DNA from: Roseateles hydrophilus
GTDB lineage: Bacteria; Pseudomonadota; Gammaproteobacteria; Burkholderiales; Burkholderiaceae_C
Direction of reading: 5' to 3'
DNA length: 64,000 nt
NCBI RefSeq assembly: GCF_026712245.1
Contig: NZ_JAPPUY010000004.1
Coordinates: 62,001-126,000, forward strand
Below, in pieces: positions 1 to 8,450 of the stretch. Every line of letters begins with the position of its first letter. Positions within the stretch are counted from its first letter, which is position 1. The notes beneath the pieces are model-generated. The model worked only from the letters and a program-made list of their open reading frames with translations. It was not told the DNA's origin and did not search any database. The position numbers were made by a program, and so were the translations under genes.

Positions 1-49
1 CCGACAACTTGGCGCGTTCACCCACGGGCGTATCGATCTTGGCGTCCAT
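1..49 (-). CDS. pstB: PstB N-terminus (phosphate ABC transporter ATPase), partial
   Basis: Only the first 16 codons lie in the window; the rest runs off the left edge. The start ATG at 49..47 is preceded by a GGGAGT-like ribosome site (GGACTCCCACC). It follows pstA by 11 bases on the same strand, the usual pst operon order pstS-pstC-pstA-pstB. Identity rests on position and the soluble, charged N-terminus; the Walker motifs are outside the window. Confidence 0.75.
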   Translation of the reverse strand, partial: MDAKIDTPVGERAKLS

Positions 50-60
50 GGTGGGAGTCC

Positions 61-924
61 TTAGTGTTTGTTCTTGAAGAGCACGCGGGCCAGGATGTTC
101 AGCAGCAGCACACCCAAGGTGATCAGGAAGACGCCGGCCCAGGCCAGCTTCTGCCAGTTTTCATACGGGCTCATCGCGAACTTGAAGATGGTGACCGGCA
201 GGCTGGCCATCGGCGCACCGAGATCGCTGGTCCAGAACTGGTTGGACAGCGCAGTGAACAGCAGCGGTGCTGTCTCGCCGGACACGCGGGCCAGAGCCAG
301 CAGGATGCCGGTGATGACGCCAGCGCGGGCAGCCTTCAGCGTGATGGACAGGATGACCTTCCACTTGGGCGTGCCCAGCGCGTAGGCCGCCTCGCGCAGC
401 GCGTTGGGCACCAGGCTCAGCATGTTCTCCGTCGTGCGGATGACGACCGGGATGACCAGCAGCGCCAGCGCCAGCGAGCCCGCCATGCCGGAGAAACTCT
501 TCATCTTGGCCACCACCATGGCGTAGACGAACAGGCCCACGACGATGGACGGCGCCGACAACAGGATGTCGTTGATGAAGCGAACCGCCGCGCCCAGCCA
601 GTTCTTCTGGCCATATTCGGCGAGGTAGACGCCGGCCAGGATGCCCACCGGCGTACCCACCAGCGTGGCCAGGCCCACCATCATGAAGCTGCCGAAGATG
701 GCATTGGCCAGGCCGCCGCCTTCGCCCTGCGGAGGCGGCGTCATCTCGGTGAACGTGGCCAGGCTCAGGCCACCGATGCCGAGCACGATGGTCTCGAACA
801 GGATCCAGATCAGCCAGAACACGCCAAACGCCATGGCGCCCAGCGACAGGGTCAGCGCCACCGCGTTGACACGCTTGCGCTTCTTGTGCATCGCCAGGCG
901 GCGAGCGTCGAGTGCGGTGCTCAT
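61..924 (-). CDS. pstA: Phosphate ABC transporter permease PstA
   Basis: Inner-membrane subunit of the high-affinity PstSCAB phosphate importer. The 287 residues are the usual PstA length. The N-terminus is cytoplasmic and basic (KKRKR), followed by about six hydrophobic segments. The permease EAA-type loop is visible as [15 protein letters not shown] near residues 175-190, where PstB docks. The start codon overlaps the pstC stop by four bases (ATGA), indicating translational coupling. Expression presumably comes from the Pho promoter upstream of pstS. Confidence 0.95.
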   Translation of the reverse strand: MSTALDARRLAMHKKRKRVNAVALTLSLGAMAFGVFWLIWILFETIVLGIGGLSLATFTEMTPPPQGEGGGLANAIFGSFMMVGLATLVGTPVGILAGVYLAEYGQKNWLGAAVRFINDILLSAPSIVVGLFVYAMVVAKMKSFSGMAGSLALALLVIPVVIRTTENMLSLVPNALREAAYALGTPKWKVILSITLKAARAGVITGILLALARVSGETAPLLFTALSNQFWTSDLGAPMASLPVTIFKFAMSPYENWQKLAWAGVFLITLGVLLLNILARVLFKNKH

Positions 925-1880
925 GAACGCGCTCCTTCGTTCTTCTTCAGACGGATCAGCAGCAGCTTGGAGATGGACAGCACCACGAAGGTGATCAGGA
1001 ACAGCACCAAGCCGAGGTACATCAGCGAGGCCTGATGCAGGCCCTCGCCAGCTTCGGCGAATTCGTTGGCCAGCGTGGACGTGATGCTGTTGGCGGCCTC
1101 AAACACCGACAGCGAATTGAGCTGGCTCATGTTGCCGATAACGAAGGTGACCGCCATCGTTTCACCCAGCGCACGCCCCAAGCCCAGCATGATGCCGCCC
1201 ACCACACCGGTCTTGGTGTAGGGCAGCACAACGCGGCTGACCACCTCCCAGGTCGTCGCGCCCAGGCCGTAGGCCGATTCCTTCAGCATGGGCGGTGTCA
1301 CCTCGAACACGTCACGCATCACCGAGGCGATGAACGGAATGATCATGATCGCCAGGATGATGCCGGCCGACAGGATGCCAATGCCCACCGGCGGCCCCGA
1401 GAACAGCGCGCCGAGATAGGGCACGCTGCCGAACATCGCCTGCAGCGGTTGCTGCACGAAGGTCGCCAGGATGGGGCCGAACACCAGCAGACCCCACATG
1501 CCGTAGACGATGGACGGCACGGCCGCCAGCAACTCGATGGCAATACCCAGCGGCCGCTTGAGCCAGCTGGGCGACAGCTCGGTCAGGAAGATGGCAATGC
1601 CAAAGCTGACCGGCACGGCAATGATCAGCGCGATGAACGAGCTGGCCAGCGTGCCGTAGATCATCACCAGGCCGCCGAACTTCTCCTGCACCGGGTCCCA
1701 TTCCGCGCTGGTCAGGAAGCCCAGCCCAAAAGCCTGCAGAGCCGGCGCGGCGCCAACGATGAGCGAGCCGATGATGCCCACCATCAGGGCCAGCGTCAGC
1801 CAGGCAGCACCTTGCGACAGCGCAGCAAACAAGGTGTCGGCCCAGGGGGCGACACGGCGACGTTGGGGTTTGGGGCTCAT
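921..1880 (-). CDS. pstC: Phosphate ABC transporter permease PstC
   Basis: Partner of PstA in the phosphate channel. I place the start at the ATG at 1880 ([10 protein letters not shown]), giving 319 residues, which fits the family. A longer reading to 1991 adds a proline-rich stretch with no membrane character. It has six hydrophobic segments, a large periplasmic loop after the first ([13 protein letters not shown], typical of PstC), and an EAA loop [15 protein letters not shown]. It lies 149 bases after pstS with a GC-rich hairpin between, consistent with lower expression than the binding protein. Confidence 0.95.
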   Translation of the reverse strand: MSPKPQRRRVAPWADTLFAALSQGAAWLTLALMVGIIGSLIVGAAPALQAFGLGFLTSAEWDPVQEKFGGLVMIYGTLASSFIALIIAVPVSFGIAIFLTELSPSWLKRPLGIAIELLAAVPSIVYGMWGLLVFGPILATFVQQPLQAMFGSVPYLGALFSGPPVGIGILSAGIILAIMIIPFIASVMRDVFEVTPPMLKESAYGLGATTWEVVSRVVLPYTKTGVVGGIMLGLGRALGETMAVTFVIGNMSQLNSLSVFEAANSITSTLANEFAEAGEGLHQASLMYLGLVLFLITFVVLSISKLLLIRLKKNEGARS

Positions 1881-1989
1881 GGGCGACGTCTGCTGCTCAC
1901 TGCGGTCGATGCCGGCATCGCCGGCTGGGAGGATGGCTGCCAAGTTGCCTCCTGAGGGTGGGGTCAAAGAATCGCGCTGTGGACATGGC

Positions 1990-2013
1990 AAAGCCCGGCC
2001 GGGGCCGGGCCTT
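1990..2013 (-). terminator. GC-rich hairpin between pstS and pstC
   Basis: A near-palindrome (GCCCGGCC then GGCCGGGC) lies 17 bases after the pstS stop and, read on the minus strand, is followed by only a short T run (CTTTG). It looks more like a partial terminator or mRNA-stabilising hairpin than a full stop, as often seen between a binding-protein gene and its permease genes. Confidence 0.5.
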
Positions 2014-2029
2014 GCTCAGCGCATCGGGA

Positions 2030-3070
2030 TCACTTGAAAGCGACGGGCTTGCCGGCCGCATCCTTGATCTGGTCGGCCCACTGCTTGCGCACCAGTTCCT
2101 TCACGCTGGCGGGCAGCGGCACGTAGTCGAGTTCGTCGGCCATCTTGTCGCCGTTGGCGAAGGCCCAGTCGAAGAACTTCAGCGCGGCGGTGGCGTTGGC
2201 GGGCTTGTCCTGCGACTTGTACATCAGGATGTAGGTCGGGTTGGTCAGCGGCCACGAAGCCTTGCCCGGCTGGTCGGTCGTGATCTGGTAGAAGGTCTTG
2301 TTCCAATCAGCACCGGCGGCGGCGGCCTTGAAGGCGTCGTCGCTAGGATTGACCCACTGGCCTTCCTTGTTCTTCAGCTGAACAAAGGTCATCTTGTTCT
2401 GCTTCACATAGGCGTACTCGACGTAGCCGATGGAGTTGGGCAGACGCTGGACGAAGGCGGCGACGCCCTCATTGCCCTTGCCGGCGGTACCGGCCAGCCA
2501 CTTGACCGTCGTGCCTTCGCCAACCTGGCTCTTCCAGGACTCGCTGACCTTGGACAGGTAGTTCGTGAAGATGAAGGTGGTGCCGGAGCCGTCAGCGCGG
2601 GCCACCGGGGCAATGGCGGCATCAGGCAGGGTCACACCAGGGTTCAGCGCGGTGATGGCGGCGTCGTTCCACTTGGCGATCTTGCCCAGGTAGATGTCAG
2701 CCAGCACGGGGCCGGTCAGCTTCAGCTGGCCCGGAGCCACGCCCTTGATGTTCACCACCGGCACCACGCCACCGATGACGGTGGGGAACTGCACGAGACC
2801 GTCCTTGGCCAGCTCTTCGTCCTTCAGCGGCATGTCGGACGCACCGAAGTCGACCGTCTTGGCCTTGATCTGGCGGATGCCGGCGCCGGAGCCGACGGAC
2901 TGATAGTTGATCCGCGCGCCGCTGGCCTTGTTGTAGGCATCAGCCCACTTGGCGTAGATGGGCGCCGGGAAGGTCGCGCCGGCGCCGGTGACGTCCTGAG
3001 CAAACGCAACTTGAGCGCTGAACAGACCCGCGACGAGCGCGAACGACTTGCTGACCTGGACAAAATTCAT
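2030..3070 (-). CDS. pstS: Periplasmic phosphate-binding protein PstS
   Basis: Captures inorganic phosphate in the periplasm and delivers it to PstCA. The start at 3070 is chosen because it begins a clear Sec signal peptide (MNFVQVSKSFALVAGLFSA, cleavage after AFA-Q) and has an AAGGTG ribosome site. The mature protein opens with VTGAGATFPAPIYAKW, the PstS phosphate-loop signature, and carries GSGAGIRQIKAKTVDFGASD and RADGSGTTFIFTNYL, which supply other phosphate ligands. At 346 residues it is normal length. It is the first gene of the pst operon. Confidence 0.97.
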   Translation of the reverse strand: MNFVQVSKSFALVAGLFSAQVAFAQDVTGAGATFPAPIYAKWADAYNKASGARINYQSVGSGAGIRQIKAKTVDFGASDMPLKDEELAKDGLVQFPTVIGGVVPVVNIKGVAPGQLKLTGPVLADIYLGKIAKWNDAAITALNPGVTLPDAAIAPVARADGSGTTFIFTNYLSKVSESWKSQVGEGTTVKWLAGTAGKGNEGVAAFVQRLPNSIGYVEYAYVKQNKMTFVQLKNKEGQWVNPSDDAFKAAAAGADWNKTFYQITTDQPGKASWPLTNPTYILMYKSQDKPANATAALKFFDWAFANGDKMADELDYVPLPASVKELVRKQWADQIKDAAGKPVAFK

Positions 3071-3108
3071 CTGGAACACCTTCCACAGGCGGTTGAACGA
3101 TGCCACGC

Positions 3109-3154
3109 ATCCTAGGCACCAAATGTGACGGTTCAGTGACCGTCTCTTGAGCAA
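3109..3154 (-). promoter_or_regulatory. Pho box and -10 of the pstS promoter
   Basis: Read on the minus strand there are three 7-base units at exact 11-base spacing, TTGCTCA, ACGGTCA and ACCGTCA, resembling the PhoB consensus CTGTCAT. Ten bases after the last unit is TAGGAT (3114..3109), a plausible -10. PhoB replaces the -35 in such promoters. The start point would be near 3102, giving a leader of about 30 bases. Confidence 0.8.
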
Positions 3155-3213
3155 TCCGGTCATTGGATCGCTTCTTCCCCCAGATGTGAAGCGACACAAA
3201 CCGCTTTGTGACA

Positions 3214-3258
3214 GCGTCATATGGAGTTCATGCGACCGTCATATTCGACTTCTAGAGT
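3214..3258 (+). promoter_or_regulatory. Second, divergent Pho box and -10, driving the FAS1 gene
   Basis: On the plus strand three units, GCGTCAT (3214), AGTTCAT (3225) and CCGTCAT (3236), are spaced by exactly 11 bases. TAGAGT (3253-3258) follows after ten bases, the same geometry as the pstS promoter on the other strand. Transcription would start near 3265, about 28 bases before the FAS1 start codon. The orientation of the direct repeats makes this a separate promoter rather than part of the pstS one. Confidence 0.7.
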
Positions 3259-3293
3259 GACTTCACCCCGTCACCACCTCTCAGATCGACCCC

Positions 3294-3776
3294 ATGAACC
3301 GATTCGCCGCCTGCCTGCTGCTCGCCACCGCTGCCCTGCTGAGCGCCTGCGCGACCACGCCCGCGCCCGCACCGCTGGCCGACACACTGGCCCGCGACCC
3401 ACAGTTCAGCACCTTCACCCGGCTGGCCGCCCAGGCCGGGCTCGCGGAGGATCTGCGCACTGCCGGACCCATGACTGTCTTCGTGCCCAATGACGAAGCC
3501 TTCAAGGCCGTTCCGGCCAAGACCATGGAGGCACTGGCTGCTGACCGCACCCAACTCAAGGCCGTGCTGAGCCACCACATCATCGACGGGCGACTGCTCG
3601 CCACCGACGTGAAAGCCGGTGCCACCAAGAGCCGCCAGGGCACCAACCTGGCACTCGCCAAGGCCGGCGACTTCGTCACCGTGGACGAAGCCCTGGTGCT
3701 CAAGGCCGACATCCTCGCCACCAACGGCGTGGCTCACGCGGTAGACCGCGTGCTGCTGCCGCCCACCAAGAAGTAA
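3294..3776 (+). CDS. FAS1 (fasciclin/beta-Ig-H3) domain lipoprotein
   Basis: A 160-residue exported protein. The N-terminus is a lipoprotein signal with lipobox LLSAC (Cys19), so it should be membrane-anchored. Residues about 35-157 form one complete FAS1 domain. It has the H1 motif (GPMTVFVPNDEAFKAVP), the central LKAVLSHHIIDG and the H2 region ILATNGVAHAVDRVLLP. FAS1 domains mediate adhesion or surface interactions in other organisms; the bacterial role is mostly unknown. The divergent Pho-type promoter suggests induction by phosphate starvation. A strong terminator follows the stop codon. Confidence 0.9.
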   Translation: MNRFAACLLLATAALLSACATTPAPAPLADTLARDPQFSTFTRLAAQAGLAEDLRTAGPMTVFVPNDEAFKAVPAKTMEALAADRTQLKAVLSHHIIDGRLLATDVKAGATKSRQGTNLALAKAGDFVTVDEALVLKADILATNGVAHAVDRVLLPPTKK

Positions 3777-3804
3777 AGCCGCCGCTGGTCAATCGACCAG
3801 AATG

Positions 3805-3843
3805 ACAAAGCCGCCTGGCGTCAGATCCAGGCGGCTTTGTTGC
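3805..3843. terminator. Bidirectional rho-independent terminator
   Basis: A perfect 14-base stem (ACAAAGCCGCCTGG pairing with its complement at 3827-3840) encloses an 8-base loop. The stem contains AAA and TTT flanks, so it can act for the FAS1 gene on the plus strand and sodB on the minus strand, whose stops face each other here. Confidence 0.85.
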
Positions 3844-3882
3844 GTCCGTCGGCGCTCATCCGGAGCGCCGGTGCCAAGGCTT

Positions 3883-4464
3883 TCAGGCGAAGTTGGCTTC
3901 GGCGAACTGCCAGTTCACCAGGTTGCTCAGGAAGGTCTCGACGAACTTCGGGCGCAGGTTGCGATAGTCGATGTAGTAGGCATGCTCCCACACGTCGACC
4001 GTCAGCAGCGCCTTGTCGGCGGTGGTCAGCGGGGTGCCGGCGGCGCCGGTATTGACGATGTCGACCGTGCCGTCGGCCTTCTTCACGAGCCAGGTCCAGC
4101 CGGAACCGAAGTTGCCGACTGCGCTCTTCACGAAGGCTTCCTTGAAGGCGGCGTAGCTGCCCCACTTGGCGTTGATGGCGTCGGCCAGCGCGCCGCTCGG
4201 CTCACCACCGCCTTGCGGCTTCATGCAGTTCCAGAAAAAGGTGTGGTTCCAGATCTGCGCAGCGTTGTTGTAGATGCCGCCGCTGGAGGTCTTGACGATC
4301 TCTTCCAGCGTCTTGCTCTCGAACTCCGTGCCCTTTTGCAGGTTGTTCAGGTTCACCACGTAGGCGTTGTGGTGCTTGCCGTGGTGGAACTCCAGCGTTT
4401 CCTTGCTGTAGTGCGGAGCCAGCGAGTCGATGGGGTAAGGCAGCGGGGGCAGCGTGTGTTCCAT
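3883..4464 (-). CDS. sodB: Iron superoxide dismutase SodB
   Basis: Cytoplasmic dismutation of superoxide to hydrogen peroxide and oxygen. The start at 4464 ([10 protein letters not shown]) gives 193 residues, the standard length. The four metal ligands are visible: His27, His74 (IWNHTFFW), Asp157 and His161 (DVWEHAYY). Gln70 in AAQIWNHTF marks the iron rather than manganese type. It ends at the shared terminator and lies 60 bases downstream of xseA on the same strand. Confidence 0.97.
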   Translation of the reverse strand: MEHTLPPLPYPIDSLAPHYSKETLEFHHGKHHNAYVVNLNNLQKGTEFESKTLEEIVKTSSGGIYNNAAQIWNHTFFWNCMKPQGGGEPSGALADAINAKWGSYAAFKEAFVKSAVGNFGSGWTWLVKKADGTVDIVNTGAAGTPLTTADKALLTVDVWEHAYYIDYRNLRPKFVETFLSNLVNWQFAEANFA

Positions 4465-4524
4465 GGTGTGAACCTCAGAGGGTGTTGGGGAAGGAAATCG
4501 CGGCGGATTGTAGGGAGCCGCCAA

Positions 4525-5877
4525 TCACCCTGGAGGCAAAGGCCGTACCTGCAGCACCCGCATGTCGACGCTGCCGTCGGCCAGCACGGCGCGCACGTCG
4601 TGGCCGGGCAGCAGCGCATGCGCGGAGGTGATCGCGCCGCCCTGCCCGTCGTCCAGCCAGGCATAGCCGCGGGCCAGCACATGCTGCGGGTCCAGCGCCT
4701 GCAGCCGGGCCTGCAGCGCATCCAGCCGTGCGGCCTGACGGCGCAGCGTCTCGGCCAGCGCACGCGCCGGGCGCGGCGCCAGGTGCTCCAGCCGCTGGCG
4801 CTGCAGTTCGATCCGACGCCCGGGCGCGGCTGCCGCGCGCTGGGCCAGCAGGTCCAGCAGACGGCGTTGGCGGGCCAGCACCTCGCTCGGGCGGGACAAC
4901 CGCAGCGCGATCCGGTCCAGCCGCTGTGCGACAGCCTGCAGCCGGTGATCCAGCCGCAGCACCAATGCGCGTTCCAGGCTGGCGAGCTGCTGAAGCAAGC
5001 CCTCGCGCGACGGCGCAGCCAGCTCGGCCGCCGCTGTGGGCGTGGGCGCACGCAGGTCGGCGGCGAGGTCACTCAGTGTCACGTCGGTTTCGTGGCCGAC
5101 ACCGCAGACAACGGGCAGGGCCGACATCGCCACCGCCCGCACGACGCGCTCGTCATTGAACGCCCACAGGTCCTCCAGCGAGCCGCCGCCGCGTACCAGC
5201 AGCAACAGGTCCACCTCGGCCCGCTCGTTGGCCGTGCGCAGCGCGTTCACCAGCGCCGGCGGCGCCTCGGCGCCCTGCACGGGGCTGGGGTAGACAACCA
5301 CGGCCACCTGCGGGGCGCGCCGCGCCAGCGCCGTCAGCACATCGTGCAGCGCCGCGCCAGCAGCCGAGGTGATGACCCCGATGCGCTGCGGGTGCGCGGG
5401 CAGCGCACGCTTGGCGCCGGCCTCGAACAGACCTTCGGCCGCCAGGCGCGCACGCAGCTTCAGGAACTGCTCGTACAGCGTACCGGCACCGGCCCGGCGC
5501 ATCGCCTCGACGACGAATTGCAGCTCGCCGCGCGGCTCGTAGACAGCCACCCGGCCGCGCACTTCCACCAGCGCGCCATCGGCCGGCGCGAAGTCCAGCA
5601 TCGCCGCCGCACGGCGGAACATCGCGCAGCGCAGGCTGGCCGCCAGGCCGTCGGCATCCTTCAGCGTGAAGTAGCAGTGGCCGCTGGCCGCCCTCGTGAA
5701 GCCCGAGATCTCCCCGCCCACGACGACAACCGAGAAACGCTCGGACAAGCTCTGGGCGACGGCCTCCACAAGGCCAGCCACCCCCCAGACACGCCGATTT
5801 GGCGGGGCTTCGCGCGGCTCGATCACGCGCAAACCCAATGCCGGCGGGGGCCAGGAAGTCCACAGCCGCGCCAACAC
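4525..5877 (-). CDS. xseA: Exodeoxyribonuclease VII large subunit XseA
   Basis: Catalytic subunit of the single-strand-specific exonuclease VII. An OB-fold lies at about residues 30-125 (VWGVAGLVEAVAQ, then GGEISGFTRAASGHCYFTLKD). The nuclease domain has IGVITSAAGAALHDV, GGGSLEDLWAFNDE and GVGHETDVTLSD, all typical motifs. A long Arg/Gln-rich helical region follows. The start is uncertain: the GTG at 5877 has no clear ribosome site, and a GTG at 5826 would also keep the whole OB-fold. The small subunit XseB is not in the window. Confidence 0.95.
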   Translation of the reverse strand: MLARLWTSWPPPALGLRVIEPREAPPNRRVWGVAGLVEAVAQSLSERFSVVVVGGEISGFTRAASGHCYFTLKDADGLAASLRCAMFRRAAAMLDFAPADGALVEVRGRVAVYEPRGELQFVVEAMRRAGAGTLYEQFLKLRARLAAEGLFEAGAKRALPAHPQRIGVITSAAGAALHDVLTALARRAPQVAVVVYPSPVQGAEAPPALVNALRTANERAEVDLLLLVRGGGSLEDLWAFNDERVVRAVAMSALPVVCGVGHETDVTLSDLAADLRAPTPTAAAELAAPSREGLLQQLASLERALVLRLDHRLQAVAQRLDRIALRLSRPSEVLARQRRLLDLLAQRAAAAPGRRIELQRQRLEHLAPRPARALAETLRRQAARLDALQARLQALDPQHVLARGYAWLDDGQGGAITSAHALLPGHDVRAVLADGSVDMRVLQVRPLPPG

Positions 5878-6178
5878 TGGGCTGCCGGCCGATTTCGGCC
5901 TACGACGCCCGTCACTCGGCCGTCATGAGCACATAAGGTCTTGTTTTTCAATTCGAAATCCGCTGCTCAAAATCGAGGCAAGTTGTCCAAGGCCTTGATT
6001 TGACGGCCTCTGGCGCGTGCCACCCCGAGGTTGCCCACAAAGTTATCCACAGCGGCGGTGGATTGTTGGCACGCCTGCTTTTGGGGGGCTTGGCATTCAC
6101 GGAGCAACCCTGGCCTGGGCCCATAATCCCGCGCAATTCCCGGCCGGTCAGCGGCCGCTTTTTCTGACGGGGACGCCC
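5878..6178. other. Intergenic region between xseA and exbB
   Basis: About 300 bases between divergent genes, visibly more AT-rich than the neighbours around 5935-5985. It should hold the promoters for both sides. I found no -35/-10 pair with convincing spacing; CATAAT at 6122-6127 is a possible -10. The only clear sequence signal is the DnaA-box pair described separately. Confidence 0.5.
6031..6051 (+). promoter_or_regulatory. Perfect DnaA box with a near-match 12 bases upstream
   Basis: TTATCCACA (6043-6051) matches the DnaA box consensus exactly. TTGCCCACA (6031-6039) lies 12 bases earlier in the same orientation. DnaA binds such 9-mers and can act as a transcription factor. A role here is inference only; the usual origin neighbours dnaA, dnaN and parAB are absent. 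Confidence 0.45.
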
Positions 6179-6796
6179 TTGTTTTCGATCATACAAGCCG
6201 CCGGTTGGCCGATCTGGCCCTTGCTTCTGTGCTCCGTGGTGGCCCTCGCGCTGATCATTGAACGCATCACCAGCTTGCGCGCCAGCCGCATCCTGCCGCC
6301 ACGGCTGCTCGAGGACGTGCTGAACGTCAGCACGCAGCAGTTGCCCACGCCGGAGATGGTGGACCGGCTGGCCGAGAACTCGGTGCTGGGCGAGGTGCTG
6401 GCTGCCGGCCTGCGTGCCGTCACGGCCGAGCCGCAGATGCCCGAGGGCAAGCTGCGCCAGGTGTTCGAGTTCGCCGGCCGGCGCGCCGTGCACCAGCTCG
6501 AGCGCTACATGAACACGCTGGGCACCATCGCCACCGCCGCGCCGCTGCTGGGCCTGATGGGCACGGTGGTGGGCATGATCGAGATCTTCGGCAGCCAGAC
6601 GCCGGGCGGCAACAACCCGGCGCAGCTGGCGCACGGCATCTCCATCGCGCTCTACAACACGGCCTTCGGCTTGATGATCGCCATCCCGGCGTTGATCGCG
6701 CACCGCTACTTCCGCGGCCGCATCGAGGAATACGTGCTGGAGCTCGAAGCCGCCGCCGACCGCCTGCTGGGCCAGCTGCGCCGCTACACGGCCTGA
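6179..6796 (+). CDS. exbB: MotA/TolQ/ExbB-family proton channel protein
   Basis: Inner-membrane component of a proton-driven energising complex with the following ExbD. I choose the TTG at 6179 (LFSIIQAAGWPIWPLL) because GACGGGGAC precedes it and family members begin exactly here; the upstream ATG at 6017 adds a non-family stretch. The 205 residues contain one N-terminal membrane helix (about 10-30) and two further ones (about 120-145, 160-185). The conserved region TAAPLLGLMGTVVGMIEIF is present. No tonB is adjacent, and a separate tonB-exbB-exbD set lies at 12-14.7 kb, so this pair may serve TolQR-like or general TonB functions. Confidence 0.9.
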   Translation: MFSIIQAAGWPIWPLLLCSVVALALIIERITSLRASRILPPRLLEDVLNVSTQQLPTPEMVDRLAENSVLGEVLAAGLRAVTAEPQMPEGKLRQVFEFAGRRAVHQLERYMNTLGTIATAAPLLGLMGTVVGMIEIFGSQTPGGNNPAQLAHGISIALYNTAFGLMIAIPALIAHRYFRGRIEEYVLELEAAADRLLGQLRRYTA

Positions 6797-6815
6797 CGCG
6801 CGGGAGGATCACGCC

Positions 6816-7232
6816 ATGCGCTTCCGCTCACCGCAAAGCGAGCCGCCGGAGATCAACCTGATCCCCTTCATCGACGTGCTGCTGGTGATCCTGATCTTCC
6901 TGATGCTGTCGACGACGTACTCGAAGTTCACCGAGCTGCAGATCACGCTGCCGGCGGCCAATGCCGACAAGCTCAAGGACCGGCCGCAGGAGGTCATCGT
7001 CGGCATCGCCGCCGATGGCCGCTTCGTCATCAACAAGCAGGCGGTCGAGGGCCGCTCGGTGGACATCCTCGTCAGCGCGCTGCGGCAGGCCTCGGGCGGC
7101 AACAGCGAGGCCTCGATCATCATTTCGGCCGATGCCGCCACGCCTCACCAGGCCGTCATCAACGTGATGGACGCCGCCCGGCGCGTGGGCCTGATCCGTG
7201 TCACCTTCGCCGCCCAAACCGACGCTCAGTGA
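6816..7232 (+). CDS. exbD: ExbD/TolR-family protein
   Basis: A 138-residue single-pass protein with a short cytoplasmic N-terminus, one membrane helix and a periplasmic domain. The helix contains the essential proton-carrying Asp in INLIPFIDVLLVILIFLML. It lies 19 bases after exbB with a GGGAGG ribosome site. Its end overlaps the lpxK start by 35 bases. In Burkholderiales this exbB-exbD pair is characteristically followed by lpxK. Confidence 0.93.
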   Translation: MRFRSPQSEPPEINLIPFIDVLLVILIFLMLSTTYSKFTELQITLPAANADKLKDRPQEVIVGIAADGRFVINKQAVEGRSVDILVSALRQASGGNSEASIIISADAATPHQAVINVMDAARRVGLIRVTFAAQTDAQ

Positions 7233-8253
7233 CCGTCTGCAGCGCGAGTGGCTGACCGGCGGACCGCTGGCGGCCGCGCTGCTGCCGCTGAGCGCGCTCT
7301 ACCGCACGCTGCTGGCCCTGCGCCGGCTGGCGTACCGCGTCGGGCTAAAGCGGGTCGAGACGCTGCCGGTGCCCGTCATCGTCGTCGGCAACTGGATCGT
7401 CGGCGGTGCCGGCAAGACGCCGACCACGCTGGCCCTGTTGTCCCTGCTGCAGGCCCGCGGCCTCAAGGCCGGCGTCATCTCGCGCGGCTACGGGCGCGAC
7501 GGCGACGACGTGCACCTGCTCAGCCGCGCGTCCACTGCCGCCCAGGCCGGCGACGAGCCGCTGCTCATCCACCTGCGAGCCGGGGTGCCGGTGGCCGTGG
7601 GCCGCGACCGCGTGGCTGCGGCCCGCGCACTGCTGGCCGCCGAACCCGGACTGCAGTTGCTCGTCAGCGATGACGGCCTGCAGCACTGGCGGCTGCCCCG
7701 CGACCTGAGCCTGCTGGTCTTCGACGAGCGCGGCCTGGGCAACGGCCATGTGCTGCCCGCCGGCCCGCTGCGCCAGCCGCCCACCGTGCCGACGGCCCAG
7801 GAGCTGGTGGTGTACACCGCGCCCCGGCCCAGCACGGCGCTGCCGGGCTTCGTCGGCACCCGGCAGCTGGCCGGCGCCGTGCCGCTGGCGGACTGGTGGG
7901 CCGGGCGAGCTGCCGACCTGGCGACGCTGCAGGCCTTGCGCGGCCAGCCTGGCCTGGTGGCCGCAGCCGGCATCGCGCAGCCCCAGCGCTTCTTCGACAT
8001 GCTAGCCGGGCTGGGCATCCAGGCAACGCCGCTGCCGCTGGCCGACCATGCCGACTTCAGCACCCTGCCCTGGCCCGCCGACGCCGCCGGCGTGCTGCTG
8101 ACCGAGAAGGACGCGGTCAAACTGCCGCCCGATCGCGTCGGCACCATGCCGGTCTGGGTCGTGACGCTAGACTTCGCGCCCGGCGCCGGCTTCGCGGCCG
8201 CACTGGATCTCCATCTCCAACGCCTGTTCCCGTCGCTATGGATCAACGACTGA
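7198..8253 (+). CDS. lpxK: Tetraacyldisaccharide 4'-kinase LpxK
   Basis: Phosphorylates the 4' position of the lipid A disaccharide precursor at the inner membrane. The Walker A motif is GGAGKTPT at residues 69-76, with the lid motif VISRGYGR after it and [13 protein letters not shown], the Walker B/catalytic region. The N-terminus holds the membrane-associated helix. I keep the GTG at 7198, overlapping exbD, because conserved sequence (DRLQREW) begins only ten residues in and no later start exists before it. The next gene starts inside its 3' end. Confidence 0.95.
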   Translation: MSPSPPKPTLSDRLQREWLTGGPLAAALLPLSALYRTLLALRRLAYRVGLKRVETLPVPVIVVGNWIVGGAGKTPTTLALLSLLQARGLKAGVISRGYGRDGDDVHLLSRASTAAQAGDEPLLIHLRAGVPVAVGRDRVAAARALLAAEPGLQLLVSDDGLQHWRLPRDLSLLVFDERGLGNGHVLPAGPLRQPPTVPTAQELVVYTAPRPSTALPGFVGTRQLAGAVPLADWWAGRAADLATLQALRGQPGLVAAAGIAQPQRFFDMLAGLGIQATPLPLADHADFSTLPWPADAAGVLLTEKDAVKLPPDRVGTMPVWVVTLDFAPGAGFAAALDLHLQRLFPSLWIND

Positions 8254-8450
8254 TCGAAATGCTGGTCTGCCCGCTGTGCAAGGGGCCACTGACGCTGCTG
8301 CGCGGCGCCGAGGCCGACCTGCCCGCGCTGGCCTGCCGCGCCGACCGCCTGGCCTTCCCCATCCGCGACGGCATCCCGCTGATGCTGGAAAACGAAGCCC
8401 GCCCCTGGGACCCCGAGGCGGTCTCGGCACCACTGCCGCTCGCACCGTGA
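8238..8450 (+). CDS. Trm112/YcaR-family small protein (UPF0434)
   Basis: A 70-residue protein beginning [18 protein letters not shown], with the CPLC knuckle typical of the family, followed by the conserved [18 protein letters not shown]. Family members in eukaryotes and archaea are methyltransferase partners; the bacterial function is not settled. It overlaps the lpxK stop by 16 bases and the kdsB start by four, a coupled arrangement commonly seen between these genes. Confidence 0.92.
   Translation: MDQRLIEMLVCPLCKGPLTLLRGAEADLPALACRADRLAFPIRDGIPLMLENEARPWDPEAVSAPLPLAP

Noticed and set aside
6090-6127. TTGGCA ... CATAAT as an exbB promoter
   Set aside because: The spacer would be 26 bases, far from the 16-18 needed.
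6017-6178. Upstream ATG extending exbB by 54 residues
   Set aside because: The extension is non-hydrophobic, not family-like, and includes the DnaA-box region; the TTG at 6179 has a ribosome site and matches the family N-terminus.
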